From Rhodospirillaceae bacterium (GTDB taxonomy: Bacteria > Pseudomonadota > Alphaproteobacteria > Bin65): a stretch of DNA of 64,000 nt. The position numbers were made by a program, and so were the translations under genes. The DNA lies in assembly GCA_028819475.1 (NCBI GenBank), contig JAPPLJ010000026.1, forward strand, positions 55,453 through 119,452, given 5' to 3'. Under the pieces are notes generated by a model. That model worked only from the letters and a program-made list of their open reading frames with translations. It was not told the DNA's origin and did no database searches. Shown here piece by piece: positions 7,370 through 18,687 of this stretch. Each line of letters begins with the position of its first letter. The first letter of the stretch is position 1.

Positions 7370-9744
7370 ACGGACTTCCCGAATCGATCGGCGCGCGGCT
7401 GCCGCGCCGCGACGCCGCCGACAAGCTGGCCGGTGCGGCGCGCTATACAGACGATCTTTCGCGGCCGGGCATGCTGCACGCCGCGATCCTCAGCAGCCCC
7501 TGGCCGAGCGCGCGGATCCTCGGCATCGATACGGCCGCCGCCCGGGCGCTGCCCGGCGTCAAGGCGGTGCTGACCGGGGCCGACCTGCCGGCGCGCCGCT
7601 GGGGCCTGTTCGTCTACGACGAGACCCCGCTCGCCGCCGGCGTGGTGCGCTATGTCGGCGAGCCGGTCGCCGCGGTCGCCGCTACCGACCTCGCCACGGC
7701 CCGCGCGGCGGCGGCGCTGATCGAGGTGGACTACGAAGAGCTGACGCCGGTGCTGAGCATCGCGGCGGCGTTGGAAGACGGCGCGGTCCCGGTCCATCGG
7801 GAATTCGAGAGCTACGAGAAACGCCCGGACCTCGGCTTCGAGCGCGTCAACGAGATCGCGCGCCAGGAGTTCAGCGAAGGCGACGTCGAGGCGGCCTGGG
7901 CCGATTGCGATGTCATCGTCGAGGGCGTCTACGAGGTGCCGTCCCAATCGCACGTCTATCTGGAACCGGTCTCCGCGATTGCCGAGTTCGACCGCGCCGG
8001 CAAGCTGACCGTCCGGTCCGCCAACCAGTCGGTCAACAAGGTGCAGGCGACCCTGTCGCGGGCCCTCGACCTGCCGATGTCGAAGATCCGCGTCGTCACG
8101 CCGGCGGTCGGCGGCGCGTTCGGCGGCAAGTCCGGCGTCACGATCCAGCCGCTGGTCGCCCATCTCGCCCGGGCGACCGGCAGGCCGGTCAAGCTGACGC
8201 TGACCAGGGAGGAAGACTTCATGGCGATGCGCCGGCGTCATCCGGCCATCGTCCGCGTCAGGACCGGCGCGAAGGCCGGCGGCACCCTGGTCGCCCGCGA
8301 TCTCGACATCGTCTACGACGGCGGCGCCTATGCGGAGGACAGCCCGGCCGTGCTCGGCTTCGGCCTGCTGATGGCGCGCGGCCCCTACAAAATCCCAAAC
8401 TGCCGGCTGCGGGGACGCGCCGTCTACACCAACCGGCTGCGCGCCGCCGGCTTCCGCGGCTACGGCAACCCGCAGGTGACCTTCGCCACCGAAGCGCAGA
8501 TCGACGAGCTGGCCGACCGGTTGGGCCTCGATCCGGTCGAGTTGCGGCTGAAAAATGCCGTCGAGGCCGGAGGGCGCTGGATCGGCGGCCAGACGATCAC
8601 GTCCTGCGGCCTGGGAACGTGCCTGACCGAAGCGCGCGACGCCTCCGGCTGGGCCGAAAAGCGCCGGGACGGCGGCATCGGCGCGGGCGGGAAGCGCCGC
8701 GGCATCGGCGTCTCCGCCTTCGCGCATATCTGCGGCCTGCTCGGGACGTCGGCGACGGTGCGCCTGCTCGAAGACGGTGCCGTCGCGCTCGCCCACAGCG
8801 CCGTCGATCTCGGCCAGGGCGCGGAATCGGCGCTGGCGCAGATCTGCGCCGGCGCGCTCGATATCGATGTCGACCGGGTCGATTCAGCTCCGGCGGACAG
8901 CGGCGCGGCGCCCTACAACTGGAGCACCGGCGGCAGCCGGGTGACCTATATGGTCGGCCGCGCCGTGACGCAGGCCGCCGATGCGGTGCGCGAGCAGATC
9001 GTCCGCCATGCCGCCGAAACCTTCGAATGCGCGCCCGGCGACATCGAGATCCGGCCGGGCGGCCGGGCGGGGATCGTCGGGGTGCCGGAGCGGGAATTGA
9101 GTTTCGGAGAAATCTCGCTGCGCGCGCACTACCGGACCGGCGGCCCGATCATCGGCAGCGGGGCGCTGGTCTATGACGGCGAGGCGTTCGACTACAAGGA
9201 AGCGGTCATCCGGAACTATCCTTTCGAGCGCGTCGGCACCTATGTGTTCGGCGCCCATGTCGTCGAGGTCGAGGTCGATACCGTGACCGGAAAGGTGGAG
9301 ATCCTGCGCGCCTGGGCGGCCCACGACGTCGGCCGCGCGATCAATCCGACGTCGGTCGAGGGCCAGATCCTGGGCGGCTTCGTCCAGGGCGCGGGCTATG
9401 CCCTGCTTGAGGAACTGCTTTGGGAAGACGGCCAGCCGGTCAATCCCAGCATGATGGACTACAAGGTCTTCGGCGCGCTCGACCTGCCGCTCGACATTCA
9501 TCCCATCATCGTCGAAGAGCCGGAACCGTCCGGCCCGTTCGGCGCCAAGGGGATCGGCGAGCCGCCCCTGGTCGGCGCGGCGCCCGCCATCGCCAACGCC
9601 GTCGCCCACGCCACCGGCCTGCGGCTGCGGACGATCCCGATGACGCCGGAGCGCGTGCTCGACGCGCTCGGATCGACCGCCCCGGCCGGTTCGCAGGAAG
9701 TGGTGGGCCCGGCAGGACTCGAACCTGCAACCAGACCGTTATGA
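7366..9744 (+). CDS. molybdenum hydroxylase large (molybdopterin-binding) subunit
   Basis: Catalytic subunit of 792 residues in the xanthine dehydrogenase/CO dehydrogenase large-chain family. It would hydroxylate a heterocycle, aldehyde or aromatic thioester. The active-site loop reads AAGFRGYGNPQ (residues 361-371), closer to xanthine dehydrogenase-type loops than to the AYRCSFR loop of form-I CO dehydrogenase. The catalytic Glu is E732 in GIGEPPLVGA. The ATG at 7366 is fixed by its ATGA overlap with the small subunit. The last 14 codons (GPAGLEPATRPL and stop) are translated from the antisense strand of the tRNA gene at 9701-9777, so the natural C-terminus abuts that gene. Confidence 0.93.
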   Translation: MNGLPESIGARLPRRDAADKLAGAARYTDDLSRPGMLHAAILSSPWPSARILGIDTAAARALPGVKAVLTGADLPARRWGLFVYDETPLAAGVVRYVGEPVAAVAATDLATARAAAALIEVDYEELTPVLSIAAALEDGAVPVHREFESYEKRPDLGFERVNEIARQEFSEGDVEAAWADCDVIVEGVYEVPSQSHVYLEPVSAIAEFDRAGKLTVRSANQSVNKVQATLSRALDLPMSKIRVVTPAVGGAFGGKSGVTIQPLVAHLARATGRPVKLTLTREEDFMAMRRRHPAIVRVRTGAKAGGTLVARDLDIVYDGGAYAEDSPAVLGFGLLMARGPYKIPNCRLRGRAVYTNRLRAAGFRGYGNPQVTFATEAQIDELADRLGLDPVELRLKNAVEAGGRWIGGQTITSCGLGTCLTEARDASGWAEKRRDGGIGAGGKRRGIGVSAFAHICGLLGTSATVRLLEDGAVALAHSAVDLGQGAESALAQICAGALDIDVDRVDSAPADSGAAPYNWSTGGSRVTYMVGRAVTQAADAVREQIVRHAAETFECAPGDIEIRPGGRAGIVGVPERELSFGEISLRAHYRTGGPIIGSGALVYDGEAFDYKEAVIRNYPFERVGTYVFGAHVVEVEVDTVTGKVEILRAWAAHDVGRAINPTSVEGQILGGFVQGAGYALLEELLWEDGQPVNPSMMDYKVFGALDLPLDIHPIIVEEPEPSGPFGAKGIGEPPLVGAAPAIANAVAHATGLRLRTIPMTPERVLDALGSTAPAGSQEVVGPAGLEPATRPL

Positions 9745-9777
9745 GCGGCCGGCTCTAACCGATTGAGCTACGGGCCC
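9701..9777 (-). tRNA. tRNA with CAU anticodon, probably tRNA-Ile2 (lysidine type)
   Basis: A complete 77-nt cloverleaf with encoded CCA. The 7-bp acceptor stem is GGGCCCG/CGGGCCC; the anticodon stem is GGCCG/CGGTC around the loop CTCATAA; the T arm contains GGTTCGAGTCC. Anticodon CAT could mean initiator Met, elongator Met or Ile2. The paired G1-C72 argues against initiator. Similarity of the anticodon-to-variable region (CTCATAACGGTCTGGTTGC) to known Ile2 tRNAs favours isoleucine, with elongator Met the alternative. The Mo-hydroxylase large-subunit ORF overlaps its 3' half on the other strand. Confidence 0.93.
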
Positions 9778-9845
9778 CGGCGCTGCCGCGCCGGTCGGGA
9801 AACGTCTGCGGCGATGCTTCCACACCGGCCGCGGCGCGGAAGCCC

Positions 9846-9874
9846 TACATAGGCCGAACGGTAAACGGCTGCAA
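9846..9874 (-). promoter_or_regulatory. sigma70-type promoter for the tRNA
   Basis: On the minus strand, TTGCAG (9874-9869) is separated by exactly 17 bases from TATGTA (9851-9846). Transcription would start near 9839, about 60 bases before the tRNA 5' end, leaving a leader for RNase P removal. Confidence 0.65.
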
Positions 9875-10035
9875 TTGCCGCCTGCCCGACCGCCCCGGCC
9901 TTGTGCTCCGACCGCCTGTTCCCTGCCACGCTCCGGGGCGCTGCCCGCGGTTGCGGCCCGGAGTCCGGTTGCCAGCCGGCCCCGGCCGTCCAACATTCCG
10001 CAGAACCATCTCCGGCCCCTGCCGCCCGTCCGCCG

Positions 10036-11646
10036 ATGACCGACATCGCCGCCCCGCCCCGTGCCCATGCGTCCCGTCCCGATGCGCCCCGTCCGGTGGT
10101 GCTGTGCATCCTGGACGGCTGGGGCCATCGCGCCGAGGCGGCGAACAATGCCATCGCCCTTGCCGAAACCCCGGTGTGGGACCGGCTCACGGCAGCCTGC
10201 CCCTATGCGCTCGGCGATGCGTCGGAACACCATGTCGGGCTGCCGGGCGGACAGATGGGCAATTCCGAGGTCGGCCACATGACGATCGGTGCCGGCCGGG
10301 TCGTGCTCCAGGACCTGCCGAAGATCGACGCAGCGGTTGCCGACGGCTCGCTGGCAGACCGGCCGGCCTTCCGCCGCTTCGCCGAATCTCTGTCCGCGAC
10401 CGGCGGCACCGCCCACCTTCTGGGCCTCATGTCGCCGGGAGGGGTGCATTCCCACCAGCGCCATATCGCGGCAGTGGCGAACGCCCTCGCCGCGCGGGGC
10501 ATTCCGGTTGCGGTCCACGCCTTTCTCGACGGGCGGGATACGCCGCCCAGAAGTGCCAAGGGTTTCATAACAGACTTCGAGGAGGCCATTGCCGGCAAGG
10601 GCCCGATCCGGATCGCGACGGTGAGCGGCCGTTACTTTGCGATGGATCGCGACAGGCGCTGGGATCGCACCGCCGACGCCCATGTAGCGCTGGCGGAGGG
10701 GAAAGGCAGTTTGGCGGCCCGCGCCGGTTCGGCCGACGAAGCCATCGATTTTGCCTGGGTGGCCGATGAGACCGACGAGTTCGTCCGGCCGACCGTAGTC
10801 GGCGACTACGAGGGCATGAAAGACGGCGACGGCGTGTTCATGGCGAACTTCCGGGCCGACCGGGCGCGGCAAATCCTCAGCGCGCTGCTCGATCCGGAAT
10901 TCGATGGCTTCGCCCGGCCGCGGGCCGTCCAATTCGCTGCCGCGCTGGGCATGAGCGAAGTTTCCGCGCAGCACAGCGAATGGATGGACACGCTGTTTCC
11001 GCCCGAGGCGCCGGCCAACGTGCTGGGTGAGGCGGTCGCCGCCGCCGGCCTGACGCAACTGCGCATCGCGGAGACCGAGAAATACGCCCATGTCACCTTC
11101 TTCCTGAACGGGGGCCGGGAGGCGCCTTTCGCCGGCGAGGAGCGAATCCTGGTCCCGTCGCCCAAGGTGGCGACCTACGACCTGCAGCCGGAAATGTCGG
11201 CGCCGGAACTGACGGACCGGCTGGTCGCGGCGGTCGATGGCGGCGCGTTCGACCTGATCGTCGTCAACTATGCCAATACGGATATGGTCGGCCATACCGG
11301 CGACATGGCGGCGGCGGTCAGGGCGGTGGAAACGGTCGATTCCTGTCTCGGCCGGCTGGAGGCGGCGGTGACGGTTGCGGGCGGGGCCCTGCTCATCACC
11401 GCGGACCACGGCAACGCCGAACAGATGGCCGATCCCGAGACCCGGCAGAACCACACCGCCCACACGCGCAATCCGGTGCCGATCCTGCTCGCCGCAGGCG
11501 CAGCCGGGCGCACCCTGCGCAGCGGGACACTGGCCGATATTGCGCCGACGGTCCTGGATCTCATGGGGCTTGCCCAGCCTCGCGAAATGACCGGCGCGTC
11601 CCTGCTCGGCGGCCGCGCCGCAGGCTCGGCGACCATTGCTGCCTAG
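10036..11646 (+). CDS. gpmI: 2,3-bisphosphoglycerate-independent phosphoglycerate mutase
   Basis: Glycolytic enzyme interconverting 3- and 2-phosphoglycerate, with two Mn2+ and a phosphoserine intermediate. The 536 residues match the ~510-residue family plus a short N-terminal extension. The metal-binding LDGWG lies at residues 26-30, the phosphorylated serine is S77 in QMGNSEVGHM, and the metal cluster DHGNAEQM is near the C-terminus. The ATG at 10036 is the first in frame that gives a family-like N-terminus. The 3' end overlaps the next gene, starting a gpmI-envC-ctpA-rppH run. Confidence 0.96.
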   Translation: MTDIAAPPRAHASRPDAPRPVVLCILDGWGHRAEAANNAIALAETPVWDRLTAACPYALGDASEHHVGLPGGQMGNSEVGHMTIGAGRVVLQDLPKIDAAVADGSLADRPAFRRFAESLSATGGTAHLLGLMSPGGVHSHQRHIAAVANALAARGIPVAVHAFLDGRDTPPRSAKGFITDFEEAIAGKGPIRIATVSGRYFAMDRDRRWDRTADAHVALAEGKGSLAARAGSADEAIDFAWVADETDEFVRPTVVGDYEGMKDGDGVFMANFRADRARQILSALLDPEFDGFARPRAVQFAAALGMSEVSAQHSEWMDTLFPPEAPANVLGEAVAAAGLTQLRIAETEKYAHVTFFLNGGREAPFAGEERILVPSPKVATYDLQPEMSAPELTDRLVAAVDGGAFDLIVVNYANTDMVGHTGDMAAAVRAVETVDSCLGRLEAAVTVAGGALLITADHGNAEQMADPETRQNHTAHTRNPVPILLAAGAAGRTLRSGTLADIAPTVLDLMGLAQPREMTGASLLGGRAAGSATIAA

Positions 11647-12847
11647 TGCCGCCCGGTCGCTGCTTGCGGCGGTCGCCGCGATGGCCGCCGTATCCGCCAT
11701 GTTTGCATTGCAAACGGGCGAAGCGGCCGCCCGGAACGAACGGGACCGGCTGGAGGACGTCGAGCGCCGGATCGACAAGGGCCGCGGCCGGGATGCCGCG
11801 CTGACCCGGCACGCTGGCAAACTCGCCGTGGAGGTGCGCGCCCTTCGGCAACGGGTCGTTTCCGTGGCCCGCCGCCTCCAGGTCCAGGAAAGCGCGCTGA
11901 TGCGCGTCAAACTCGGCCTGGCGCGGCTGGAAGAGGCAATTCGCCGGGACAACGCCGAATACCGGCGCAACGAACGGCAGTTCCTGCGCATTGTCGGGGC
12001 GCTTCGGCGCATCCGGAGCAACCCGCCGGGCGTCCTTGCCATGCATTTCGCCGACGCGCAGGACGCAATTCGCAGCACGATCGTCCTGCGCTCCCTGGTG
12101 CCGCGGCTGCGCGCCCGCGCGGATCTGCTGCGCCGCAAGGCGGCGGACTACAACAAGCGCCGCCGCAACGTCTCGCGGCAGCGCGAAGACATCGCGTCGA
12201 AGGCCGGGCAACTGCGCGGCACCCGGCAGGAGCTCGCCGCCTTGCTGGGGCGCCAGGTCCGCCTGTTGGCCGAGACCCGGGAGGAAAAGGCCGAAGTCCG
12301 CCGCCGCCTCGCCCGGCTGACCCGGCAGGCGGAGACGCTGCACGACCTGATGGCGAACCTGGAACGGGAGACTACCGTCGCCTCGCCGAAACGGCCGGCA
12401 CGCGCGGCCACGCTGACACGGCCGGAACGGCTCCGCCGCTTCCGCGATGCCCGCGGCAGGGTCGTCCCGCCTGTCCCGGCACGCGTCGTGAAGCGGTTCA
12501 GCGACCGGGACCGGTTCGGCCTCGCCGTAAACGGGCTGCGCTTCGCCGCCCGGGCCGGCACGCAGGCCGTTGCGCCATATGACGGCCAAATTGTGTTTGC
12601 AGGATCGTTCCGCAGCTATGGACCGATCTTGATCATCGAGCATACCGACGGATATCACTCTCTCATCGCCGGTCTGGTGCGAATCGATGTCGTGAACCGG
12701 CAATGGGTGCTGGCCGGCGAGCCGGTCGGTATCGTCGGGAAAACGGAAACGCCGACTCCTTGGCTCTATCTCGAGCTGAGACAGCGCGGCCGCCCAATCG
12801 ATCCGCAGCCCTGGCTGGCGGCGGATAAACGCAAGGTAGACGGATGA
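11636..12847 (+). CDS. envC: murein hydrolase activator EnvC-like, degenerate M23 peptidase
   Basis: Periplasmic coiled-coil plus LytM-domain protein of 403 residues that in the EnvC family activates cell-division amidases rather than cutting peptidoglycan. Residues 1-31 look like a signal peptide. Residues ~35-260 are Arg- and Gln-rich coiled coil. The C-terminal LytM domain ends in LYLELRQRGRPIDPQPWL. The zinc ligands of active M23 peptidases are missing: the final HxH is replaced by LEL, as in EnvC. The start is TTG at 11636, overlapping gpmI by 11 bases; ATG 11681 would cut the signal peptide short. Confidence 0.88.
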   Translation: MLPSAARSLLAAVAAMAAVSAMFALQTGEAAARNERDRLEDVERRIDKGRGRDAALTRHAGKLAVEVRALRQRVVSVARRLQVQESALMRVKLGLARLEEAIRRDNAEYRRNERQFLRIVGALRRIRSNPPGVLAMHFADAQDAIRSTIVLRSLVPRLRARADLLRRKAADYNKRRRNVSRQREDIASKAGQLRGTRQELAALLGRQVRLLAETREEKAEVRRRLARLTRQAETLHDLMANLERETTVASPKRPARAATLTRPERLRRFRDARGRVVPPVPARVVKRFSDRDRFGLAVNGLRFAARAGTQAVAPYDGQIVFAGSFRSYGPILIIEHTDGYHSLIAGLVRIDVVNRQWVLAGEPVGIVGKTETPTPWLYLELRQRGRPIDPQPWLAADKRKVDG

Positions 12848-14157
12848 AACGTATTGCGCTTGCCGTTCTCTTCCTGGTTTCGGCGACGATCGCCGTACCG
12901 GCCTCCGCTCCCGTCCGGGCCGCGGACGAGAAGGAACCCGACACCTACAGATATCTCGACCTGTTCGGCGCCGTCTTCGAGCGGGTGCGCTCCGGCTATG
13001 TCGAGAAGGTCACCGACAAAAAGCTGATGGAAGCCGCGATCAACGGCATGCTGCAGTCGCTCGACCCGCATTCCAACTATATGAGCGCCGAAGCCTTCAA
13101 GGAGATGCAGGTCGATACGGCCGGCAAGTTCGGCGGCCTCGGCATCCAGGTCACGACGGAGCGCGGCATCGTGAAGGTGATCTCGCCGCTCGACGATACG
13201 CCGGCCGCAAGGGCGGGCATCCGCGCGAACGACCTGATCACCCATATCGACGGCAAGCCGATCATCGGCATTTCCCTGCGCGAAGCCGTCAACATGATGC
13301 GCGGCCCGGTCGATTCGAAGATCACGATCAAGATCCGGCGCAAGGGAGTCGATCCGTTCGACGTCACCATTGTCCGGGCCATCATTACGGTCAAGTCGGT
13401 GCGCCACCGGACGATCGGCAATATCGGCTACATCCGGATCACGGCGTTCACCCAGCAGACCAAGGTCGGCCTGGATACCGCGCTCAGCGAATTCCGGCGC
13501 AAGCCGGGCAAGGCATGGGGCGGCGTCGTGCTCGACCTGCGCAACAATCCGGGCGGCCTGCTCTCCCAGGCGATCGACGTCACCGACAGTTTCCTCGACC
13601 GCGGCGAGATCGTCTCGACCCGCGGCCGCGAAGCCAAGATCAGCAGCCGATACAACGCCAAGAAGGGCGATATGACCGATGGCCTGCCGATCGTCGTGCT
13701 GATCAACAGCGGCTCCGCTTCGGCCTCGGAAATCGTCGCCGGCGCGCTGCAGGACCATCGCCGGGCCATCCTCATGGGCACCAAGAGCTTCGGCAAGGGT
13801 TCGGTCCAGACCGTCGTGCCCCTGGGCAACCAGGGCGCCATGCGGCTGACCACCGCCCGCTACTACACGCCGTCGGGCCGCTCGATCCAGGCCAAGGGCA
13901 TCGTTCCGGACATCGTCGTCGAGCAGGCGAAAGTGACGGCGCTGGCGCCGCGCGGCCTCGGCCGGGAGGTCGACCTGCCGAACGCCCTGGATGCGGAGAG
14001 GAAGGATAACGGAAGGAAGCAGGAAGGCGCCGGTTCGAGCGGCGGCGACAGTCCCGCGGCGGCCGGCGAGAAGGCGCCCGACGATTACCAGTTGTCCCGC
14101 GCCGTCGACCTGCTGAGGGGGCTCGCGCTCTTCAGGAAAGTGAACGGCGGCGAATAG
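12844..14157 (+). CDS. ctpA: carboxyl-terminal processing serine peptidase (S41A)
   Basis: Periplasmic PDZ protease of 437 residues that degrades or trims proteins from their C-termini. A signal peptide covers residues 1-26. The PDZ domain spans about 88-168 (GGLGIQV to IRRKG). The catalytic Ser is S293 in GSASASEIVAG and the catalytic Lys is K318 in FGKGSVQ, with the usual spacing of 25 residues. The tail after residue ~375 is low-complexity and charged. The ATGA overlap with the EnvC-like gene implies coupled translation; EnvC-type and Ctp-type proteins often act together on cell-wall hydrolases. Confidence 0.95.
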   Translation: MKRIALAVLFLVSATIAVPASAPVRAADEKEPDTYRYLDLFGAVFERVRSGYVEKVTDKKLMEAAINGMLQSLDPHSNYMSAEAFKEMQVDTAGKFGGLGIQVTTERGIVKVISPLDDTPAARAGIRANDLITHIDGKPIIGISLREAVNMMRGPVDSKITIKIRRKGVDPFDVTIVRAIITVKSVRHRTIGNIGYIRITAFTQQTKVGLDTALSEFRRKPGKAWGGVVLDLRNNPGGLLSQAIDVTDSFLDRGEIVSTRGREAKISSRYNAKKGDMTDGLPIVVLINSGSASASEIVAGALQDHRRAILMGTKSFGKGSVQTVVPLGNQGAMRLTTARYYTPSGRSIQAKGIVPDIVVEQAKVTALAPRGLGREVDLPNALDAERKDNGRKQEGAGSSGGDSPAAAGEKAPDDYQLSRAVDLLRGLALFRKVNGGE

Positions 14158-14192
14158 GCGCCGCCGCAGCGGCCGCACCGGCTACGGACGCC

Positions 14193-14708
14193 GTGACCGG
14201 CGCCGCCCCGCCGCCGGCGACGGACGATGCCGGACCGGGCCCCGAATACCGGCGCGGCGTCGGCATCATGCTGCTCAACCGTGCGGGCCGGGTGTTCGTT
14301 GCCGAGCGGATCGATACGCCGGGCGCCTGGCAGATGCCCCAGGGCGGCATCGACGCCGGCGAGGCGCCGGCGGCGGCGGCGCACCGGGAACTCGCCGAAG
14401 AGACCGGTATCGACACTGTGACGCTTCTTGCGGAGAGCCGCGGCTGGCTCAGCTACGACCTGCCGGCGGACCTGCGCGGCCGGGTCTGGCAGGGCCGCTA
14501 TGTCGGCCAGGCGCAGAAATGGTTCGCCATGCGCTTCGACGGAGCGGACTCCGAAATCTGCATCGGCGGCGCCCACGCGGAATTCAGCGCCTGGCGGTGG
14601 ATGGAGCCGGAGCGCCTGCCGGCGCTGATCGTCGGATTCAAGCGGCCGCTCTACGAAACGGTGCTGGCGGAATTCGCCCCGGCGATCGCGGCGCTGGCGC
14701 GCGGATAG
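14193..14708 (+). CDS. rppH: RNA 5'-pyrophosphohydrolase (Nudix)
   Basis: Nudix hydrolase of 171 residues, expected to remove pyrophosphate from 5'-triphosphate mRNA ends to start decay, or to cleave dinucleoside polyphosphates (IalA-type). The complete Nudix box lies at residues 51-73 (GGIDAGE, then RELAEETGI). The RppH-type region WLSYDLP and the GQAQKWFAMRF stretch follow. The start is GTG at 14193; no better ATG precedes the conserved YRRGVGIML. The position downstream of ctpA matches the order seen in many alphaproteobacteria. Confidence 0.92.
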   Translation: MTGAAPPPATDDAGPGPEYRRGVGIMLLNRAGRVFVAERIDTPGAWQMPQGGIDAGEAPAAAAHRELAEETGIDTVTLLAESRGWLSYDLPADLRGRVWQGRYVGQAQKWFAMRFDGADSEICIGGAHAEFSAWRWMEPERLPALIVGFKRPLYETVLAEFAPAIAALARG

Positions 14709-14793
14709 CGGGGCCGGGGCGCGTCACCGGCCCGGTCGTTTCGGCTGACAGCGGGCGGATATCCGGCGGATCGCCGGGGTTTCGAGGCGCCGG

Positions 14794-15618
14794 TCAGACC
14801 CCGGCGGCGAGCGGCGGCCGGCCGGCCCGGGTACGCCATTTCAGAACCGCGTAAATGACCCTCGACATCCAGGTGGAAAGACGGCTGTGCGGCTTGAGGC
14901 CGGCCGCCTTGAAGGCCATCGCCACCGCGCGTTGGACATGGTGGAAACGGTAGAAGCCGTACACCGTCGCGGAGTATTCCCGGTTGGCGGCTTTACGGTC
15001 ATAGTCGCCGCCCCGGTTGTTCGCCGCGAAATAGGCGTAGGCGAGCTCGTCGTCTTCCGTCTCGCGCGCCCGGCTCAGTGCAACCCAGAAGCGCCGTATT
15101 CGGCCGATCCGTTCGATCTCCAGATAGCGCTTCTCGTGCTTGTAGAAGAGCTTGTAGTGCCGCAATTCGTCGGCGGCGATTTTGTGGCAGATTTGTTTGA
15201 GCACCGGCTCCTCGGCCGCGTTGGCGAGGGCCGTGTACATGGAAGAGGTGCCGCATTCGACGACGCAGCGGGCGACCAGCTCGCCGACCCGCGAGCCGCG
15301 CACGGATCTGGCCATGCCGGTGGGCAGTTTGACGTTGGCGGCAAAATCGTCGAAGGCGGCAGGAAAATCGAAGGACGGATCGGCCATTTCGGCCCAGCGG
15401 CCCAGGGCGTCGCCATGCTGGACCTCTTCCTCGGCCCACCCGACCGCAGCTTCGGAAAACTCGGGATCGTCCTCGAACACTTCCTGGAGATACCGGCCGT
15501 AATCGCGGCCGTTCTTCTCCACAAGGCTCGCCGCCTTGACGACCTTGAGCAGTTCGGGATCAACCTTGCCCGGGTCGAACTTCTCCCAGGCAATATCGTC
15601 GAGCGTCCAGTGCTTCAC
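14794..15618 (-). CDS. ferritin-like diiron domain protein
   Basis: A 274-residue helical protein with two ferritin-like metal sets: a Glu in SLVEKNG then EEEVQHG, and later VECGTSS then ADELRHYK. This is the E, ExxH, E, ExxH diiron pattern. The function is not assigned; it could be an oxidase-, hydroxylase- or rubrerythrin-type enzyme. The GTG at 15618 is preferred because GAGG sits seven bases upstream. A longer frame with TTG at 15678 would add 20 residues but lacks a clear ribosome site. It lies between rppH and the atp operon. Confidence 0.82.
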   Translation of the reverse strand: MKHWTLDDIAWEKFDPGKVDPELLKVVKAASLVEKNGRDYGRYLQEVFEDDPEFSEAAVGWAEEEVQHGDALGRWAEMADPSFDFPAAFDDFAANVKLPTGMARSVRGSRVGELVARCVVECGTSSMYTALANAAEEPVLKQICHKIAADELRHYKLFYKHEKRYLEIERIGRIRRFWVALSRARETEDDELAYAYFAANNRGGDYDRKAANREYSATVYGFYRFHHVQRAVAMAFKAAGLKPHSRLSTWMSRVIYAVLKWRTRAGRPPLAAGV

Positions 15619-15700
15619 CGCTTTGCCTCGAACCGTCGGCAGTCCGCTGCCTTCACCGATGACGGGGCGGCCCCCCAATCCGCCCGGATTGACCGCCCGT

Positions 15701-15729
15701 AATATAGGCGGCGCGCCCCGGCGCGTCCA
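15701..15729 (-). promoter_or_regulatory. putative promoter for the ferritin-like gene
   Basis: On the minus strand TGGACG (15729-15724) and TATATT (15706-15701) are 17 bases apart. The -10 matches five of six consensus positions and the -35 four of six. It lies about 80 bases upstream of the preferred GTG start. Confidence 0.45.
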
Positions 15730-15777
15730 GCGGTCGGAAGCGTTTACATCCGGTCCGGTCGTGCGATGAAAGACCGG

Positions 15778-16182
15778 TCAGCCGGCCGCGGCTAGCATGG
15801 CTTCGCGCGTTGCGATTCGCGCCTCGGCGGCGGTGCGTTCCTCGGGCGATTTGGCGTCGGCGGCGTCTTCGCGCAAATTCTTCAGTTCGGCTTCGATGGC
15901 GTTGCGGTCGATATCCTCGACCCGGACCGCTTCCTCGGCCAGCACCGTGCAGCGCTCGCCGGTGACCTCACAGAATCCGCCGGCGACGAAGATGCGGTCG
16001 GTCACGGCATTGCCGTTCCAGACCTGGATCACGCCGGTGCGCACCCCGGAAATCAGCAGCGAATGGCGCGGCAGGACGCCGAAATCGCCCTCGGCGCCGG
16101 GGACGACGACCATGTCGACGGCCTCGGAGGACAACAGCCGCTCCGGCGACACCAGTTCGAATTCGACTTTCTCGTCAGCCAT
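15778..16182 (-). CDS. atpC: F1F0 ATP synthase subunit epsilon
   Basis: Central-stalk subunit of F1, 134 residues. The beta-sandwich domain includes LVSPERLLSSEAVDMVVVPG and GDFGVLPRHSLLISGVRTG, followed by a short helical hairpin rich in Ala and Glu that can regulate rotation. It is the last gene of atpHAGDC. Confidence 0.96.
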   Translation of the reverse strand: MADEKVEFELVSPERLLSSEAVDMVVVPGAEGDFGVLPRHSLLISGVRTGVIQVWNGNAVTDRIFVAGGFCEVTGERCTVLAEEAVRVEDIDRNAIEAELKNLREDAADAKSPEERTAAEARIATREAMLAAAG

Positions 16183-16246
16183 GCTTCAGCCCGTTTCCGG
16201 CCCGCCCGTTATTGGCCCGTTTGCGCGTTGCCTGCGCAGGCGCCGC

Positions 16247-18596
<2,350 letters not shown>

Positions 18597-18687
18597 GCCG
18601 CCGATCTATCCCTTTGGCTCCGTTTTCCGGCCGGACCGCGCGACTCGCCGGGCGGTTTCGCGGTCCTTCCCGAAAGCCCCGAATCCC

